DNA of 64,000 bases from Psychroflexus aestuariivivens (GCF_004010055.1 NZ_RQVT01000034.1:123471-187470); one strand, 5' to 3'; positions 8,692-17,522 are shown, counted from the stretch's first letter. Numbers and translations: made by a program. Notes: generated by a model not told the origin, from the letters alone.

Positions 8692-8750
8692 GATAGTATA
8701 AAACAAAACATATCAAAGTAGTTTCGCAGTGTAAACAAAAAACTATTGAT

Positions 8751-9110
8751 ATGAAAACTAAACTATTTATTCAAACCCAAAACGGTGAGCTACACCCTGT
8801 AGAAGACATCCAGGTGAAGTTCGAAAATGAAACAGGTGAGTTTATTACAACTCCAAAAACAGTTAATGAAAAAGCGATTTCTAAAGAACATTTTGATGTA
8901 GAAGGAATTGCCGATTTTCTAGACATGAAACCTTCTGGTATTTACGGACTGGTTCATAAACGTAAAATTCCCCATACCAAAAAAGGTAAACGGCTATACT
9001 TCTTCAAAGCCGATATTATAGATTGGTTGCGCAATGGCAACGTTGATACCAATCAGGATATTCAAAACAAAGCAGACGAATATATTAGAAAAAACAAATT
9101 CAAAGCTTAA
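8751..9110 (+). CDS. HTH_17/excisionase-family DNA-binding protein
   Basis: 119 residues. The C-terminal half is a MerR-like helix-turn-helix of the HTH_17 type: DVEGIADFLDMKPSGIYGLVH then KRKIPHTKKGKRLYFFKADI and IDWLRNG, which is the standard arrangement for small excisionases and plasmid/island regulators. The N-terminal 45 residues (QTQNGELHPVEDIQV) are of unknown role. It heads a four-gene set running to the primase-helicase, with the CTTACCAATC repeats just upstream as a plausible binding site. Confidence 0.75.
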   Translation: MKTKLFIQTQNGELHPVEDIQVKFENETGEFITTPKTVNEKAISKEHFDVEGIADFLDMKPSGIYGLVHKRKIPHTKKGKRLYFFKADIIDWLRNGNVDTNQDIQNKADEYIRKNKFKA

Positions 9111-9164
9111 TGCTTTGAATTTCTCGCATTAACCGTAAAACAAACGTTCATTTAACGAAAAATC

Positions 9165-9602
9165 ATGGAAAATTACACCTATACGTGTGCATATTGTTCA
9201 AAAGAATATCTACCACGCAGAAGAAAAATTCAAAAATATTGCTCCAATACGTGTCGAGTAAAAGCACACTTCCAAAGAAACAAACAACTAGAAGTGAAAA
9301 AAGACAAGGGGTTATCAAAACCTAGTATTGCTAAAAATCAAAACAAGGAGACAATTAATTTGGCTGGAATTGGAAATGCTGCTCTTGCCAACGTAGCTAC
9401 TGATACATTAAAAAGTCTATTTACTCATAAAGACAATAAACCATTAACCAAAGGAGACTTTAAAAAATTGATGGCTCAATTTAGAAATAGGTATGAGTTG
9501 GTAAAAAATGCTCCTATGAAAGCAGATGGAACTCAAGCTTATTTCGATAACGAAAAGAAAGAAATTGTTTATTTAAAAACCAGTACAACATGGAATTATT
9601 AA
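9165..9602 (+). CDS. Zinc-ribbon protein of mobile-element core
   Basis: 145 residues with an N-terminal four-cysteine zinc-binding motif (CAYCSKEYLPRRRKIQKYC then CRVKAHFQ) similar to the one in the protein at 5523-6197, followed by a helical region without recognisable motifs. This zinc-ribbon plus HTH plus helicase arrangement recurs in integrative elements of Bacteroidota in my reading of such elements. It overlaps the next gene by 13 bases, so expression is coupled. Function unknown, probably DNA binding. Confidence 0.6.
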   Translation: MENYTYTCAYCSKEYLPRRRKIQKYCSNTCRVKAHFQRNKQLEVKKDKGLSKPSIAKNQNKETINLAGIGNAALANVATDTLKSLFTHKDNKPLTKGDFKKLMAQFRNRYELVKNAPMKADGTQAYFDNEKKEIVYLKTSTTWNY

Positions 9603-9964
9603 AAAACCATCAAATAGACTTTCAAAATTCAGAAAATGCAAATGATATAAAACTCATTGACAGAGATATTTCACTAATAAGCAGATTAACACAAATAATT
9701 AAAATTCTTCAAGCTGTTTTAATGAATAAGAACCTAAGTGGTCATTTCAGATTTGAAATTGAAAATGCTTATCAGTTAGCCGAAACTATTATCAATGATG
9801 AAAAAAAAGTTTTTAAACCAACAACAATTCGTTTAAAAAACAAAATCAATAAAGCACTTATTGAAAATAAACACGGTGATGGCGTGATTGTAAGAATACT
9901 AACCAAAGAGAATTATAAAATAGAAAAATGTTCAATTCTAAATTTTAATATTAATGAAAAATAA
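9590..9964 (+). CDS. Unknown small helical protein in primase operon
   Basis: Not recognised. 124 residues, helical, with SLISRLTQIIKILQAVLMN and a basic C-terminal half. No export signal. It overlaps the zinc-ribbon gene at its start and the primase-helicase gene at its end (11 bases), which marks it as a real part of this operon. A helper of the helicase is a fair guess from position only. Confidence 0.55.
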   Translation: MELLKNHQIDFQNSENANDIKLIDRDISLISRLTQIIKILQAVLMNKNLSGHFRFEIENAYQLAETIINDEKKVFKPTTIRLKNKINKALIENKHGDGVIVRILTKENYKIEKCSILNFNINEK

Positions 9965-11165
9965 AGAAAAGTACATAAGAGTAGCAACAACTTATTTTAA
10001 GATTGTACACGAGCCAGACATTCACAATGAAAGTCAAAGTTTTAAACGTTTAGCAAAATGGGACAAATCTTCTATTATTGATGATAAAGGTAAAGGTTTT
10101 ATCAAAAAAATTGACCGATACGATGGGTTTATCAACTATCCTTCCCATAGCAACTACAAAACTGATGTAAAAGGGTTTTACAATGAATATCACGAATTAA
10201 GTGGTTCTATAAAAGAAGGTGAATTTCCATACACACAAAAATTATTGAAACACATCTTTGGTTCTTTTTATGAAATGGGAATTGATTACCTAAGCTTATT
10301 ATGGCAAAAGCCAACACAACTATTACCTGTCCTTTGCGTAGTAAGTTTAACAAGAAATACTGGAAAAACAACTTTTTTAAATTGGTTCCGAATGTTGTTT
10401 GAAAACAATGTAGCTATTATTAAAAAAGCAGATTTTAAAAGTAGATTTAATGATGCCTGGATAAATAAATTGATTGTTGCAGTTGATGAAGCAAAATTTG
10501 ACAAACGAGAAGAAACAGACTATATTAAAGAACTTTCTACATCAAAAACACAGCAACGAGAGAAAAAAGGTGTGGATCAAAAACAGGAGAATTTCTTTGG
10601 TAAAATTATCTTAGCATCTAACAATATTGATGATTTTATTGTTGTAGATAAGAATGAAATTAGGTTTTGGGTTCTCGACATCAATGAAATTAATGAATAT
10701 ATTCAAGATTTCGATGAAAAATTAAAACAAGAAATTCCATATATCAAATACTTTCTAGAAAATCGAAAAATTGAATACCCTTGTTCCTCTAGAATGTGGT
10801 TTAAGAAAGAAGATATTAAAACAGAAGCTCTGTTAAGAGTGGTGAGAAATTCTTACGACATAGATGAAAAAGAACTCGCAACTGTCTTATACGAATACAT
10901 TGAACTATCGGAGCAAGAAACGGTAAAACTTGCGCTTAAAGACATTAAACATTTTATGCAAGAAAATAGATCTTTCATCAGTAATTCAGCCATCACTAAA
11001 ATATTGAAAGACAAGTGGAATTTATTACCAACTAACAATGCTACTACCTATAAATATTACTTTAAAGTAAATACTGGTTTTGAAAATACTATTGAAATAA
11101 ATGAGATGGACAAGAAAGGTCGTGTTTACACACTCCACAAAGAATATTTCAAAAGCCTGATTTAA
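9954..11165 (+). CDS. Primase-helicase-like SF3-type ATPase (DUF5906/VirE-like)
   Basis: 403 residues. A Walker A-like motif SLTRNTGKTTFLNWF lies at about 130-145, an acidic Walker B-like strand KLIVAVDEAKFDKREETD at about 170-187, and a sensor-type strand KIILASNNIDDFIVVDKNEIRFW after it. This is the order in SF3/VirE-like helicases of phages, satellites and islands, where they unwind the element's origin. The C terminus (LKDIKHFMQENRSFISNSAI) looks like a winged helix. No separate primase domain is evident, so it is helicase-like rather than a complete primase. It is the last gene of the four-gene core; iteron-like repeats follow immediately. Confidence 0.75.
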   Translation: MKNKEKYIRVATTYFKIVHEPDIHNESQSFKRLAKWDKSSIIDDKGKGFIKKIDRYDGFINYPSHSNYKTDVKGFYNEYHELSGSIKEGEFPYTQKLLKHIFGSFYEMGIDYLSLLWQKPTQLLPVLCVVSLTRNTGKTTFLNWFRMLFENNVAIIKKADFKSRFNDAWINKLIVAVDEAKFDKREETDYIKELSTSKTQQREKKGVDQKQENFFGKIILASNNIDDFIVVDKNEIRFWVLDINEINEYIQDFDEKLKQEIPYIKYFLENRKIEYPCSSRMWFKKEDIKTEALLRVVRNSYDIDEKELATVLYEYIELSEQETVKLALKDIKHFMQENRSFISNSAITKILKDKWNLLPTNNATTYKYYFKVNTGFENTIEINEMDKKGRVYTLHKEYFKSLI

Positions 11166-11222
11166 TGTTGACTTGTTGACTTTTACTTTCAATTTTAAGG
11201 ATGAATTGTCAACAAGTCAACA
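11166..11222. repeat. Iteron-like inverted repeat, candidate origin or operator
   Basis: Perfect 15-bp arms TGTTGACTTGTTGAC (11166-11180) and its complement (11208-11222) separated by 27 bases. Each arm itself holds two TGTTGAC-type units, so four copies of the unit exist as two opposed pairs. It starts directly at the primase-helicase stop. Could be the element's replication origin bound by the helicase, an operator, or a long terminator; there is no T-run after it. Confidence 0.5.
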
Positions 11223-11331
11223 AAAATTTAATTAGAGTTTTAGCATAAAGACCATTATTAATTATCATTTTAATGCTCGTAAAATTCGAACCGATATTTA
11301 AAAAACATATTTTTGAATAAAACTTAAACTT

Positions 11332-12189
11332 TTGAAAAGCACTTCATACTTAATTCAAGCAGCACTGGTTTCTCTTTGGTGGGTTGGCTTATACACTAGT
11401 CAGGATTTTTTTATGGCTTTTCAGTTTCCAAATATTCCAAAAGTTGCGTTCAATTCTTTTTTTATACCAGATTTAGTTTTGATTATGGGTTTATCATTAT
11501 TTAGAGCCTATAAAAAAAGTAAAACTTTAGAATGGATTATTTTAGGCGCATTTGCTTATGGCAGTTTATATTGTTTAAATGCATCGATATTAACTGGTGG
11601 TGGTTTTCTATCCACAACTATTATGATGCTTGGTTTAGGATATAATTTATTTCTTGTGAATCAATCTCAATTATTCAGGCAATCCAGATCACAAAACCAA
11701 CTTATAAATGGATTGAAAACTGTATTTCAAATTATTTGTTTTTGGTCAATTAGCTTAGTGTTGTTTCCTTGGATAATTATTGATGGCTTTGATTTACTAC
11801 CCACCAACAAAATCAGTTTTGAAATTTCATCTTATGTTTTATTTGTTGTTTCAAGTGTTTTAGGTTTATCAAGCGCATTTGCTATGGTTAAATATGGTGA
11901 TGGCACACCATTACCAACAGACCAAACCAACCAACTCGTTACTAATGGTATTTACAAATATGTTAGAAATCCTATGGCTATTGCTGGAATGGGACAAGGT
12001 ATAGCTATAAGTATTTATTTTGAATCCTTCCATATTCTTATCTACACCATATTGGGTGGTTTACTTTGGCATGTAGTTGTAAGACCTATTGAAGAAAAGA
12101 ATATGCTTAAACGTTTTGGAAAAGCTTATAAAGATTATACTAAAACAGTCGGTTTATGGTTTCCTAGATCCATTCTAAGGAGAAAGTAA
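11332..12189 (+). CDS. Integral membrane methyltransferase, ICMT/PEMT-like
   Basis: 285 residues from a TTG start, with about six to seven membrane helices. The C-terminal third fits the isoprenylcysteine carboxyl methyltransferase / phospholipid methyltransferase family: TNGIYKYVRNPMAIAGMGQG (SAM-binding YxxxRNPM block), VVRPIEEKNMLKRFGKAYKDY and a final LWFPR. The substrate in bacteria is usually unknown. The N-terminal half is a hydrophobic region not typical of the shortest family members. It stands alone on the island after the replication core and is convergent with the SRAP gene. Confidence 0.75.
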   Translation: MKSTSYLIQAALVSLWWVGLYTSQDFFMAFQFPNIPKVAFNSFFIPDLVLIMGLSLFRAYKKSKTLEWIILGAFAYGSLYCLNASILTGGGFLSTTIMMLGLGYNLFLVNQSQLFRQSRSQNQLINGLKTVFQIICFWSISLVLFPWIIIDGFDLLPTNKISFEISSYVLFVVSSVLGLSSAFAMVKYGDGTPLPTDQTNQLVTNGIYKYVRNPMAIAGMGQGIAISIYFESFHILIYTILGGLLWHVVVRPIEEKNMLKRFGKAYKDYTKTVGLWFPRSILRRK

Positions 12190-12196
12190 GGAATAC

Positions 12197-12955
12197 TTAA
12201 AAACTTAAATTTGGATATGTCTTTCTTTCTAAAATAGTCTCTACATCTGAATTCACCTTTGGATGAAACAAATCTTTACTTACTGGATAGTATTCCAATT
12301 GGTCTTCATCAAAATGATTTTTTAGAATAGCTTCAATTTCACTTTGTTGCAACTCGTTGCTTAGCCATTGTTTTTCTTGTTGGTCAGATAAAATAACGGG
12401 TTGCCTTTTCTTTTTGTTATGGATTTTTACAAATAAAGGCGAAGCGTCCTGAGTTAAAATGGTAAACGTCACCACGTTTTGTATTCTTGTGTAAAAACCA
12501 GCTAAAGATAGGTTTGTTGCTGTTGTTGTTGCCGTTGTTGCTGTTGGTGTTTTTCTTTTAATTACAAAAGGATATTTTTTACCTTTAAATTCGTGTGGCT
12601 CAAAAAAAGCTGTAACAGGAATTAGGCAACGTTTACCCAAAATAGATTGTTTGTATATGAAATGTGAAAAAGCTTTCTCTGCTCTAGCATTCAGACCACC
12701 ACCAAATTTTACGGCTTCTTTATAATATGCTTTTAGTTCACTAACAGTTTTGTGTTCTGGAGCGATACCCCATGTAGCTGCAGCCAAAACACTAGGCTTT
12801 TCTTGAGGAATAATCAACAATTGAGAATGACTAAATCCGTTGATATGATATCGTGGGATGTCAAATAACTCTCGTTGGCTTTCATCACTCAAATCAGCAT
12901 TATATCGTTTCTCAAGTTTTTTGACAGTTTGGATTTGTGAAGTATGAAAACACAT
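12197..12955 (-). CDS. SRAP-domain protein (YedK/HMCES family) with Thr/Ala repeat insertion
   Basis: 252 residues with the SRAP signature: catalytic Cys2 directly after Met1 (MCFHTSQ), NARAEKAF (active-site Asn), PVTAFFEPHE (Glu), and a late FVKIHNKKKRQPVIL with His. The family crosslinks to abasic sites in single-stranded DNA and protects them. An unusual feature is a low-complexity stretch TPTATTATTTAT between the FVIKRK strand and LSLAGFY, encoded by GTT/GCT-type trinucleotide repeats. Three decayed fragments of a similar gene lie at 14150-14440, 15395-15610 and 16262-16510. Confidence 0.88.
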   Translation of the reverse strand: MCFHTSQIQTVKKLEKRYNADLSDESQRELFDIPRYHINGFSHSQLLIIPQEKPSVLAAATWGIAPEHKTVSELKAYYKEAVKFGGGLNARAEKAFSHFIYKQSILGKRCLIPVTAFFEPHEFKGKKYPFVIKRKTPTATTATTTATNLSLAGFYTRIQNVVTFTILTQDASPLFVKIHNKKKRQPVILSDQQEKQWLSNELQQSEIEAILKNHFDEDQLEYYPVSKDLFHPKVNSDVETILERKTYPNLSF

Positions 12956-13078
12956 AATTCCTGATTTTTAATTGATTATTTATCTACAATAGATTACTAA
13001 ATGCTACTAAGCTAAAACATGATAAATAAAACGACTCCTTATTTCAATTTTTTAAAAAATATTGTGCACAAGCCTGAT

Positions 13079-14050
13079 TCAAAACACACTATCTAGTGAG
13101 TCTGCGTTTAAAATTCTACTTCTTGATGAATATCTTGGGCTTTGTGGCGCTTTATTTTTCAGCTTTCCTAATGGAATTTTTTTGATTTTTTCGGCAGTTT
13201 CTGTGAATTTCAAAATGTATTTGTTGGTATCTTTCCATTGTTCAATCGATTTGATTTCAGCGATGTGAGTAATGGCTGAAGTCGGTGCAGTTTGATAGGC
13301 GGCCACGTATTTAATTTTTGGAATCATCGATGCATTTAGACGAATGGCATACCAAGAGTTTTCATCTAGAAAGACTTCTTTAAATCCGTCTTCTCTAGCT
13401 GGAACGACAATGGTATCAATTTCTGAAATATCAATTTTATCGGTGTCGTCGGACACTTCATTTAAGAAGGGTTGGAATTCATAAAGAATATCTCCATCTT
13501 GATTTTTGTACCTTTTTAAAGTTGTAACTTCCACGGGGAATTTGAATCTGCTAATCAATACCGTTTCCAATTCTTCTTCGAGTTCATCAATAATTAAAAG
13601 TGCGTTGAATGCATCTTGTTTATGAATTATAGATTCGAGTAAAAAATCTACATTTTCAAATCCATTCTTTTTCGCAAATGCTTCACACTTTGACCATTCC
13701 TTTGGTCTTTTTTGAAGCATTTCTTTAATGATGTTTTTGAGTTTCACTTTGCTGGTTTCAAATGAAAGTGAAAATTCTAGAATTTGAACAGCAATATGTT
13801 TCAGGTGTTGGTGACTCGACAAATCGTTTTCAACAACAAATAGTTTTGGGTTTCTAGTGTCGGTTAAATCTATTAAATAACCATCTGGCAAATTGTTTGT
13901 TGCACCTTTCTTTCCGATTTTCTTTTTATCATCAAGGTAAATTCTGTTTGAACCAAATAAAGCTTCTTTTACTTCGTTTACAGCATCTTCAAGTTGAGAC
14001 TCTCTTTCATAAGGTATTTCTGTATAGTTGTTGTTTTTATTCCAAAGCAT
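13079..14050 (-). CDS. PD-(D/E)xK-like nuclease-fold protein, unknown role
   Basis: Start placed at ATG 14050 (MLWNKNNNYTEIPYERE, 323 residues); the frame is open to 14128, but the 26 extra residues look unlike a family N terminus. Residues about 70-125 hold LPDGYLIDLTD...KLFVVENDLSSHQ, then HLKHIAVQILEF: an Asp strand followed by an E-x-D strand and a helix with H..H..Q, the layout of PD-(D/E)xK-type nucleases with the usual Lys replaced. The C-terminal part (YAIRLNASMIPKIKYVAAYQ, TAPTSAITHIAEIKSIEQWK) is a conserved second domain I cannot name. It may be a defence or DNA-processing gene of the island. Ends divergent from nothing obvious; single-gene unit. Confidence 0.5.
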   Translation of the reverse strand: MLWNKNNNYTEIPYERESQLEDAVNEVKEALFGSNRIYLDDKKKIGKKGATNNLPDGYLIDLTDTRNPKLFVVENDLSSHQHLKHIAVQILEFSLSFETSKVKLKNIIKEMLQKRPKEWSKCEAFAKKNGFENVDFLLESIIHKQDAFNALLIIDELEEELETVLISRFKFPVEVTTLKRYKNQDGDILYEFQPFLNEVSDDTDKIDISEIDTIVVPAREDGFKEVFLDENSWYAIRLNASMIPKIKYVAAYQTAPTSAITHIAEIKSIEQWKDTNKYILKFTETAEKIKKIPLGKLKNKAPQSPRYSSRSRILNADSLDSVF

Positions 14051-14149
14051 AGTTTTATGTTTATTGGTAGAAAGATTAGTTTTTTGAGCCTCTAATATAT
14101 TGAAAATTGATGTGTTTAAGCAATTCACTGGTTCAATTAGTTTTAGATT

Positions 14150-14440
14150 GAATGGTGTTTCAAAATTATTTCACTTTGTTGCAAATCGTTGCTAGACAAG
14201 TGTTTTTCTTGTTGCTCAATTGAAAACAAAACCTCCAATTTAAAACAAATGAATTTTATAAACACTGTATACTTGAATCTTACATGTTTTAAAATTGGCT
14301 AATTGCTTTTGTTGTTGGCGTTGTTGCGTTGTTGTTGCTGTTGTTTTGATTTTAAATATAAAAGAATGTTTTTTACCTTTAAATTCGTGTGGCTCAAAAA
14401 AAACAGAAGCATGAATGATACAGCGTTTTTTATAGAACTA
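14150..14440 (-). pseudogene. SRAP gene relic 1
   Basis: Shares blocks with the intact SRAP gene in the same order: ATTTCACTTTGTTGCAA.TCGTTGC, GTTTTTCTTGTTG, the GTT-rich trinucleotide run, and TTTTTACCTTTAAATTCGTG then TGGCTCAAAAAAA. The stretch between is shortened and frames are broken. No open frame remains. Confidence 0.75.
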
Positions 14441-14502
14441 TTCTGATTATTAATTGCTATTTTTAGATAATTCTAATTAACAAAAAAGTACAGTATAGAA
14501 AG

Positions 14503-14736
14503 ATGAAGAAGAAAAAGACAACTGATAAAATATTTAATGGTGAAAAAAGAAACACAGAGTCATTACTCTCTTTGATGTATTACTTTGCTAAGGATTGGAT
14601 GCGTCCGTCGCCTAAACATCCCTTGGTGCTTCAGATTCTTCTATTTATTTTAAAATTACCTGTTTTAATCTTATTTCTAAGCTTATCTCCTGTCATTTTC
14701 ATATTTATGTTCATCACTCTTGTTGTCGGATTATGA
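14503..14736 (+). CDS. Small membrane protein
   Basis: 77 residues with a basic N terminus (KKKKTTDKIFNGEKRNTE) and two hydrophobic stretches at the C terminus (LVLQILLFILKLPVLILFLS, PVIFIFMFITLVVGL). Not assigned to a named family. It overlaps the next gene by four bases (ATGA), so the two form a translationally coupled pair. Confidence 0.55.
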   Translation: MKKKKTTDKIFNGEKRNTESLLSLMYYFAKDWMRPSPKHPLVLQILLFILKLPVLILFLSLSPVIFIFMFITLVVGL

Positions 14737-15119
14737 AACAGGAAAGCCCAATCCTAATCTTAGTAATTGTTTCTGCATTGCTGTTTTTGATACATCAGTT
14801 CCTTCAACTTGGAGTTCAATTAAACATAGCTTTTCTAGATAATTATTTAGATCCTGCAGTCCTTATGCCGTTAATATTATATGCAGTACTTTGGGAACGC
14901 AGAATTCTTTTACACAATAGAAACTTAGTTCTGCCCTACACAGATATTTTTGGCTATTTTTTATTAATGGTGATTTTAGGAGAAGTTCTTTTTCCACTAA
15001 TCAGTGAAAGATTTACGGCAGACTATTGGGACATTCTTGCCTATGCATTTGGAACCCTCGTCTATATCTTCGCTAAGGAATTTTCCAACTTTAAAAAGTT
15101 CAGAAATTACAAATCCTGA
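14733..15119 (+). CDS. Small Bacteroidota four-helix membrane protein
   Basis: 128 residues with about four membrane helices: ILILVIVSALLFLIHQFL, LDPAVLMPLILYAVLWERR, a middle helix GYFLLMVILGEVLFPLI and a last one WDILAYAFGTLVYIFAK. The pattern (short loop Leu-Asp...cytosolic ERR, then GE.LFP) is one I associate with a family of small proteins in Bacteroidota often labelled as magnesium-citrate transporter-like without experimental support. Coupled to the preceding gene by ATGA overlap. Function unknown. Confidence 0.6.
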   Translation: MKQESPILILVIVSALLFLIHQFLQLGVQLNIAFLDNYLDPAVLMPLILYAVLWERRILLHNRNLVLPYTDIFGYFLLMVILGEVLFPLISERFTADYWDILAYAFGTLVYIFAKEFSNFKKFRNYKS

Positions 15120-15285
15120 TTTTGGAGAATAAATCAGGATAACTATCAAAATCTCTGAGTTTTTTGAATTTCATCAAAAAGGGAATTAATTAATACTAAG
15201 ACGTACTATTTTCATTTCAAGTCCAATTGTAATCTGTTTTATTCAATTAAAGTCAGATTTCAAAACTATCTTATTAATTAACAGC

Positions 15286-15422
15286 TTTTGTATTTCAGTT
15301 GCACAGCTGTCGCCTTTCAAATTAATAGTCTACCTCTAACTACTCGAACTCCACCTTCTCTAGAAATAGTTTTTACATCGGATTTCTTTTAGAGATGAAA
15401 TAAGTCTTTAATGACAGATGGT
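15286..15422. repeat. Duplicated non-coding block, copy 1
   Basis: About 137 bases that recur at 16154-16287 in the same orientation with roughly nine of ten bases matching by eye. Shared landmarks: AGTTGCACAGCTGTCGCC, TAATAGTCTACCTCTAAC, CTCGAACTCCACCTTCTC and ATAGTTTTTACATCGGA. Each copy runs directly into an SRAP relic. Confidence 0.75.
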
Positions 15423-15610
15423 ACTCCAGTTGATTTTAATTATAATCTTCATTGAAAATACTATCAATCTCGCCTTTGTTCAAAGTCATTCTTCAGCCAA
15501 TCATTTTTCTACACTGATGATCAAATGACTGGCTGTCGGTTCTTATTATTATAGATTTTGGCAAATAAGTGTAAAGCCTCTTTAATTAGAATAGCAAAGG
15601 TGACTTTTGC
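15395..15610 (-). pseudogene. SRAP gene relic 2
   Basis: Heavily decayed match to the 3' half of the SRAP gene (12255-12480): GATGAAATAAGTCTTTA, a TCAATCTCGCCTTTGTTC block, a GGCTGTCGGTTCTTATTATT segment in place of the HNKKKRQPV codons, and AGAATAGCAAAGGTGACTTT. Frames are broken throughout. Confidence 0.6.
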
Positions 15611-15693
15611 CTAAGAGTATGCAAATCACTGTTAAGGACAAAAAATCCTTAACCTTTTGGCTTAAATGCAACCGAATTATTTGTTATCCAATA

Positions 15694-15900
15694 TTAATCA
15701 TCGCTGTTCCGGTTCATTGCCCAAATAGCAATTCCTGCAGCTGTGATTAAGCCACCTACAAATAAAACTATATTTCCATCTCGCTGTACTTTTTTAGCTT
15801 TACTCAGTTGTTTCGAGCCTACACCATTTTCTGCAATGAAATCCTCTAGCCCTTTAATTCTTGCTTCTAATTCTTCTTTAATCTTATTGTTAAATTCCAT
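15694..15900 (-). CDS. Small coiled-coil membrane protein
   Basis: 68 residues: an N-terminal acidic/basic amphipathic helix (NNKIKEELEARIKGLEDFIA), a short linker and one C-terminal membrane helix (NIVLFVGGLITAAGIAIWAM). It keeps an intact frame among decayed sequence, so it may be functional. An 8-bp hairpin GTTAAGGA/TCCTTAAC lies about 40 bases downstream of its stop (15631-15653). Family not recognised. Confidence 0.5.
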   Translation of the reverse strand: MEFNNKIKEELEARIKGLEDFIAENGVGSKQLSKAKKVQRDGNIVLFVGGLITAAGIAIWAMNRNSDD

Positions 15901-16153
15901 GATTAATATTTTTAAAAGTTTGTTTTGGAACTAAATATAAAAGGATTACCTCAAACTTAAAAATGTTTTTTATGTTTCTTAGCAAAGGTTTGTGATACTT
16001 TTTGTAACTCAATTTTGCTTTATACTCTGAGATTATTTTCTTAGATGATAAAGAATTGTGGGCTTCCTATTAAACTAGCTGTTTTAAGTACTTTAAGTTT
16101 ATTTCAATAATTTAATTAAGGGAAACAATTTAAACCATTTTATTGACTACTGT

Positions 16154-16287
16154 TTTTGTATTTTAGTTGCACAGCTGTCGCCTTTAAACTTAATAGTCTA
16201 CCTCTAACTTCTCGAACTCCACCTTCTCCAAAAATAGTTTTTACATCGGAGTTCTTTTAGAAATGAAATAAATCTTTACTGACAGAT
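16154..16287. repeat. Duplicated non-coding block, copy 2
   Basis: Second copy of the block at 15286-15422, same orientation, again immediately followed by SRAP-derived sequence. The bases between the two copies (15901-16153) contain no gene that I can support. Confidence 0.75.
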
Positions 16288-16510
16288 GCAGTTTATTTGC
16301 ATTAAAATATTCATTGAAAATACCTTCAATTTCGCTTTGTTGCAATTCGTTGCTTTGTTATTGTTTTCTTGTTGCTCAATTGAAAAAAAACCTCTTTGTA
16401 AAATCAACAACTTTTCTAAAACACTGTATACTTGAATTTTACATGTTTTAAAATTAGCTAATTGCTTTTATTGTTGGCGTTGTTGCGTTGTTGTTGCTGT
16501 TGTTTTTAGC
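16262..16510 (-). pseudogene. SRAP gene relic 3
   Basis: Contains AAATGAAATAAATCTTTACT, the TTTCGCTTTGTTGCAATTCG block and the trinucleotide run TTGTTGGCGTTGTTGCGTTG, all matching the SRAP gene and relic 1. It also shares with relic 1 the non-SRAP-like CACTGTATACTTGAAT.TTAC segment, so relics 1 and 3 descend from one already shortened copy. Confidence 0.7.
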
Positions 16511-16588
16511 TAAATACAAAGTGATATTTTCAAGGCTTTTATTCACATAAATAAAAAAGACTTGAATTGAGTAAATTTAAGTTTAGGA

Positions 16589-17403
16589 ACCCGTTGTGCA
16601 TTTTAAATAATGTTGATTTTAATTTTATTGATTTCTATCAAAAACAAATTTTTTTATATATTGAACAATTGTAAGTGAAGTAATCTTAGATATTATTCTA
16701 ATTTTTAAGCCAGCAAAAGATTAAGCTGTATTACTGCGGATAAATATCCCTTACCTGCTATTAATGTACAATCTCTAATTTTGTGTTTTAATGTCTTTGA
16801 AATGATTTATATCATGTACGAATGCTGGGCTCAAATCTAGACTTTGGAATACACCATTTACAGAACAAATTGCATGAAGCTTATAATCGTAGTAAGTTGA
16901 GCTTTGAGATGCACAATATTCTTTATCAGGATATGCATAAGTGTGTTCATTGCATATTTTAGAACGAGAACTTCGTGAAAATTTACATACTTCTAAAGGT
17001 ATGCTGCTTATGATTTAGGAATCTTCAAATTGGTTAAAAGGAGAAGCTAGCTTTAATCTGATTCTATCAATATGATCTGCTAACTTGCGTCTTCTTCGTT
17101 TACACACACTACGTTCAATTTTAGAAGTAAAGCTTTAAGGAAGTCTTCTGAGTAAGTTATTCAGTATTTATAACTATAATCATCGGTTAAAGATAAACTT
17201 ATTAGCTCCAAGTTACTCAGCTTTGTACGTCGCCGCTGGTAAATTAATAGTTGTTGTTTTGATATCTTTTGTAATACTTCAAAAATTCTTTCGTAAATTA
17301 CATTTAAGTTGTTAATGTTTAAAGTTTTATAGCTAAAAAAAATTTACTGATTATCAGCGACATGAGCAACTTTCTTTATTTTAAATCAAAATACACAACG
17401 GGT
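16589..17403 (-). mobile_element. Decayed IS982-family insertion sequence, relic A
   Basis: Both terminal inverted repeats survive: ACCCGTTGTGCATTTT at 16589 and its counterpart ending CACAACGGGT at 17403. Inside, the minus strand still reads recognisable IS982-type transposase pieces, e.g. CNEHTYAYPDKEYCASQSS, YYDYKLHAICSVNGVFQSLD, KRRRRKLADHIDR, interrupted by stops and frameshifts. At about 815 bp it is shorter than a typical 1-kb IS982 element, so it has internal deletions. No target duplication was found. A second relic lies at about 27485-28367 in the same orientation. Confidence 0.8.
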
Positions 17404-17522
17404 AATTATTACAGTATTATATAACAAATGAGTATCAAGACAAATTCGATACATTATCTAATGATGGAAAGATAAAGCGTTGATTTTTTTATAAATCAAA
17501 ATTTGATAAAGTTAAAATGAGT

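Noticed and set aside
14310..14346. GTT-rich repeats considered as CRISPR or satellite DNA
   Set aside because: No repeat-spacer periodicity; the same run occurs in SRAP codons and its relics.
16589..17403. Target-site duplication around IS relic A
   Set aside because: The bases outside the two inverted repeats do not match, so no duplication can be claimed.
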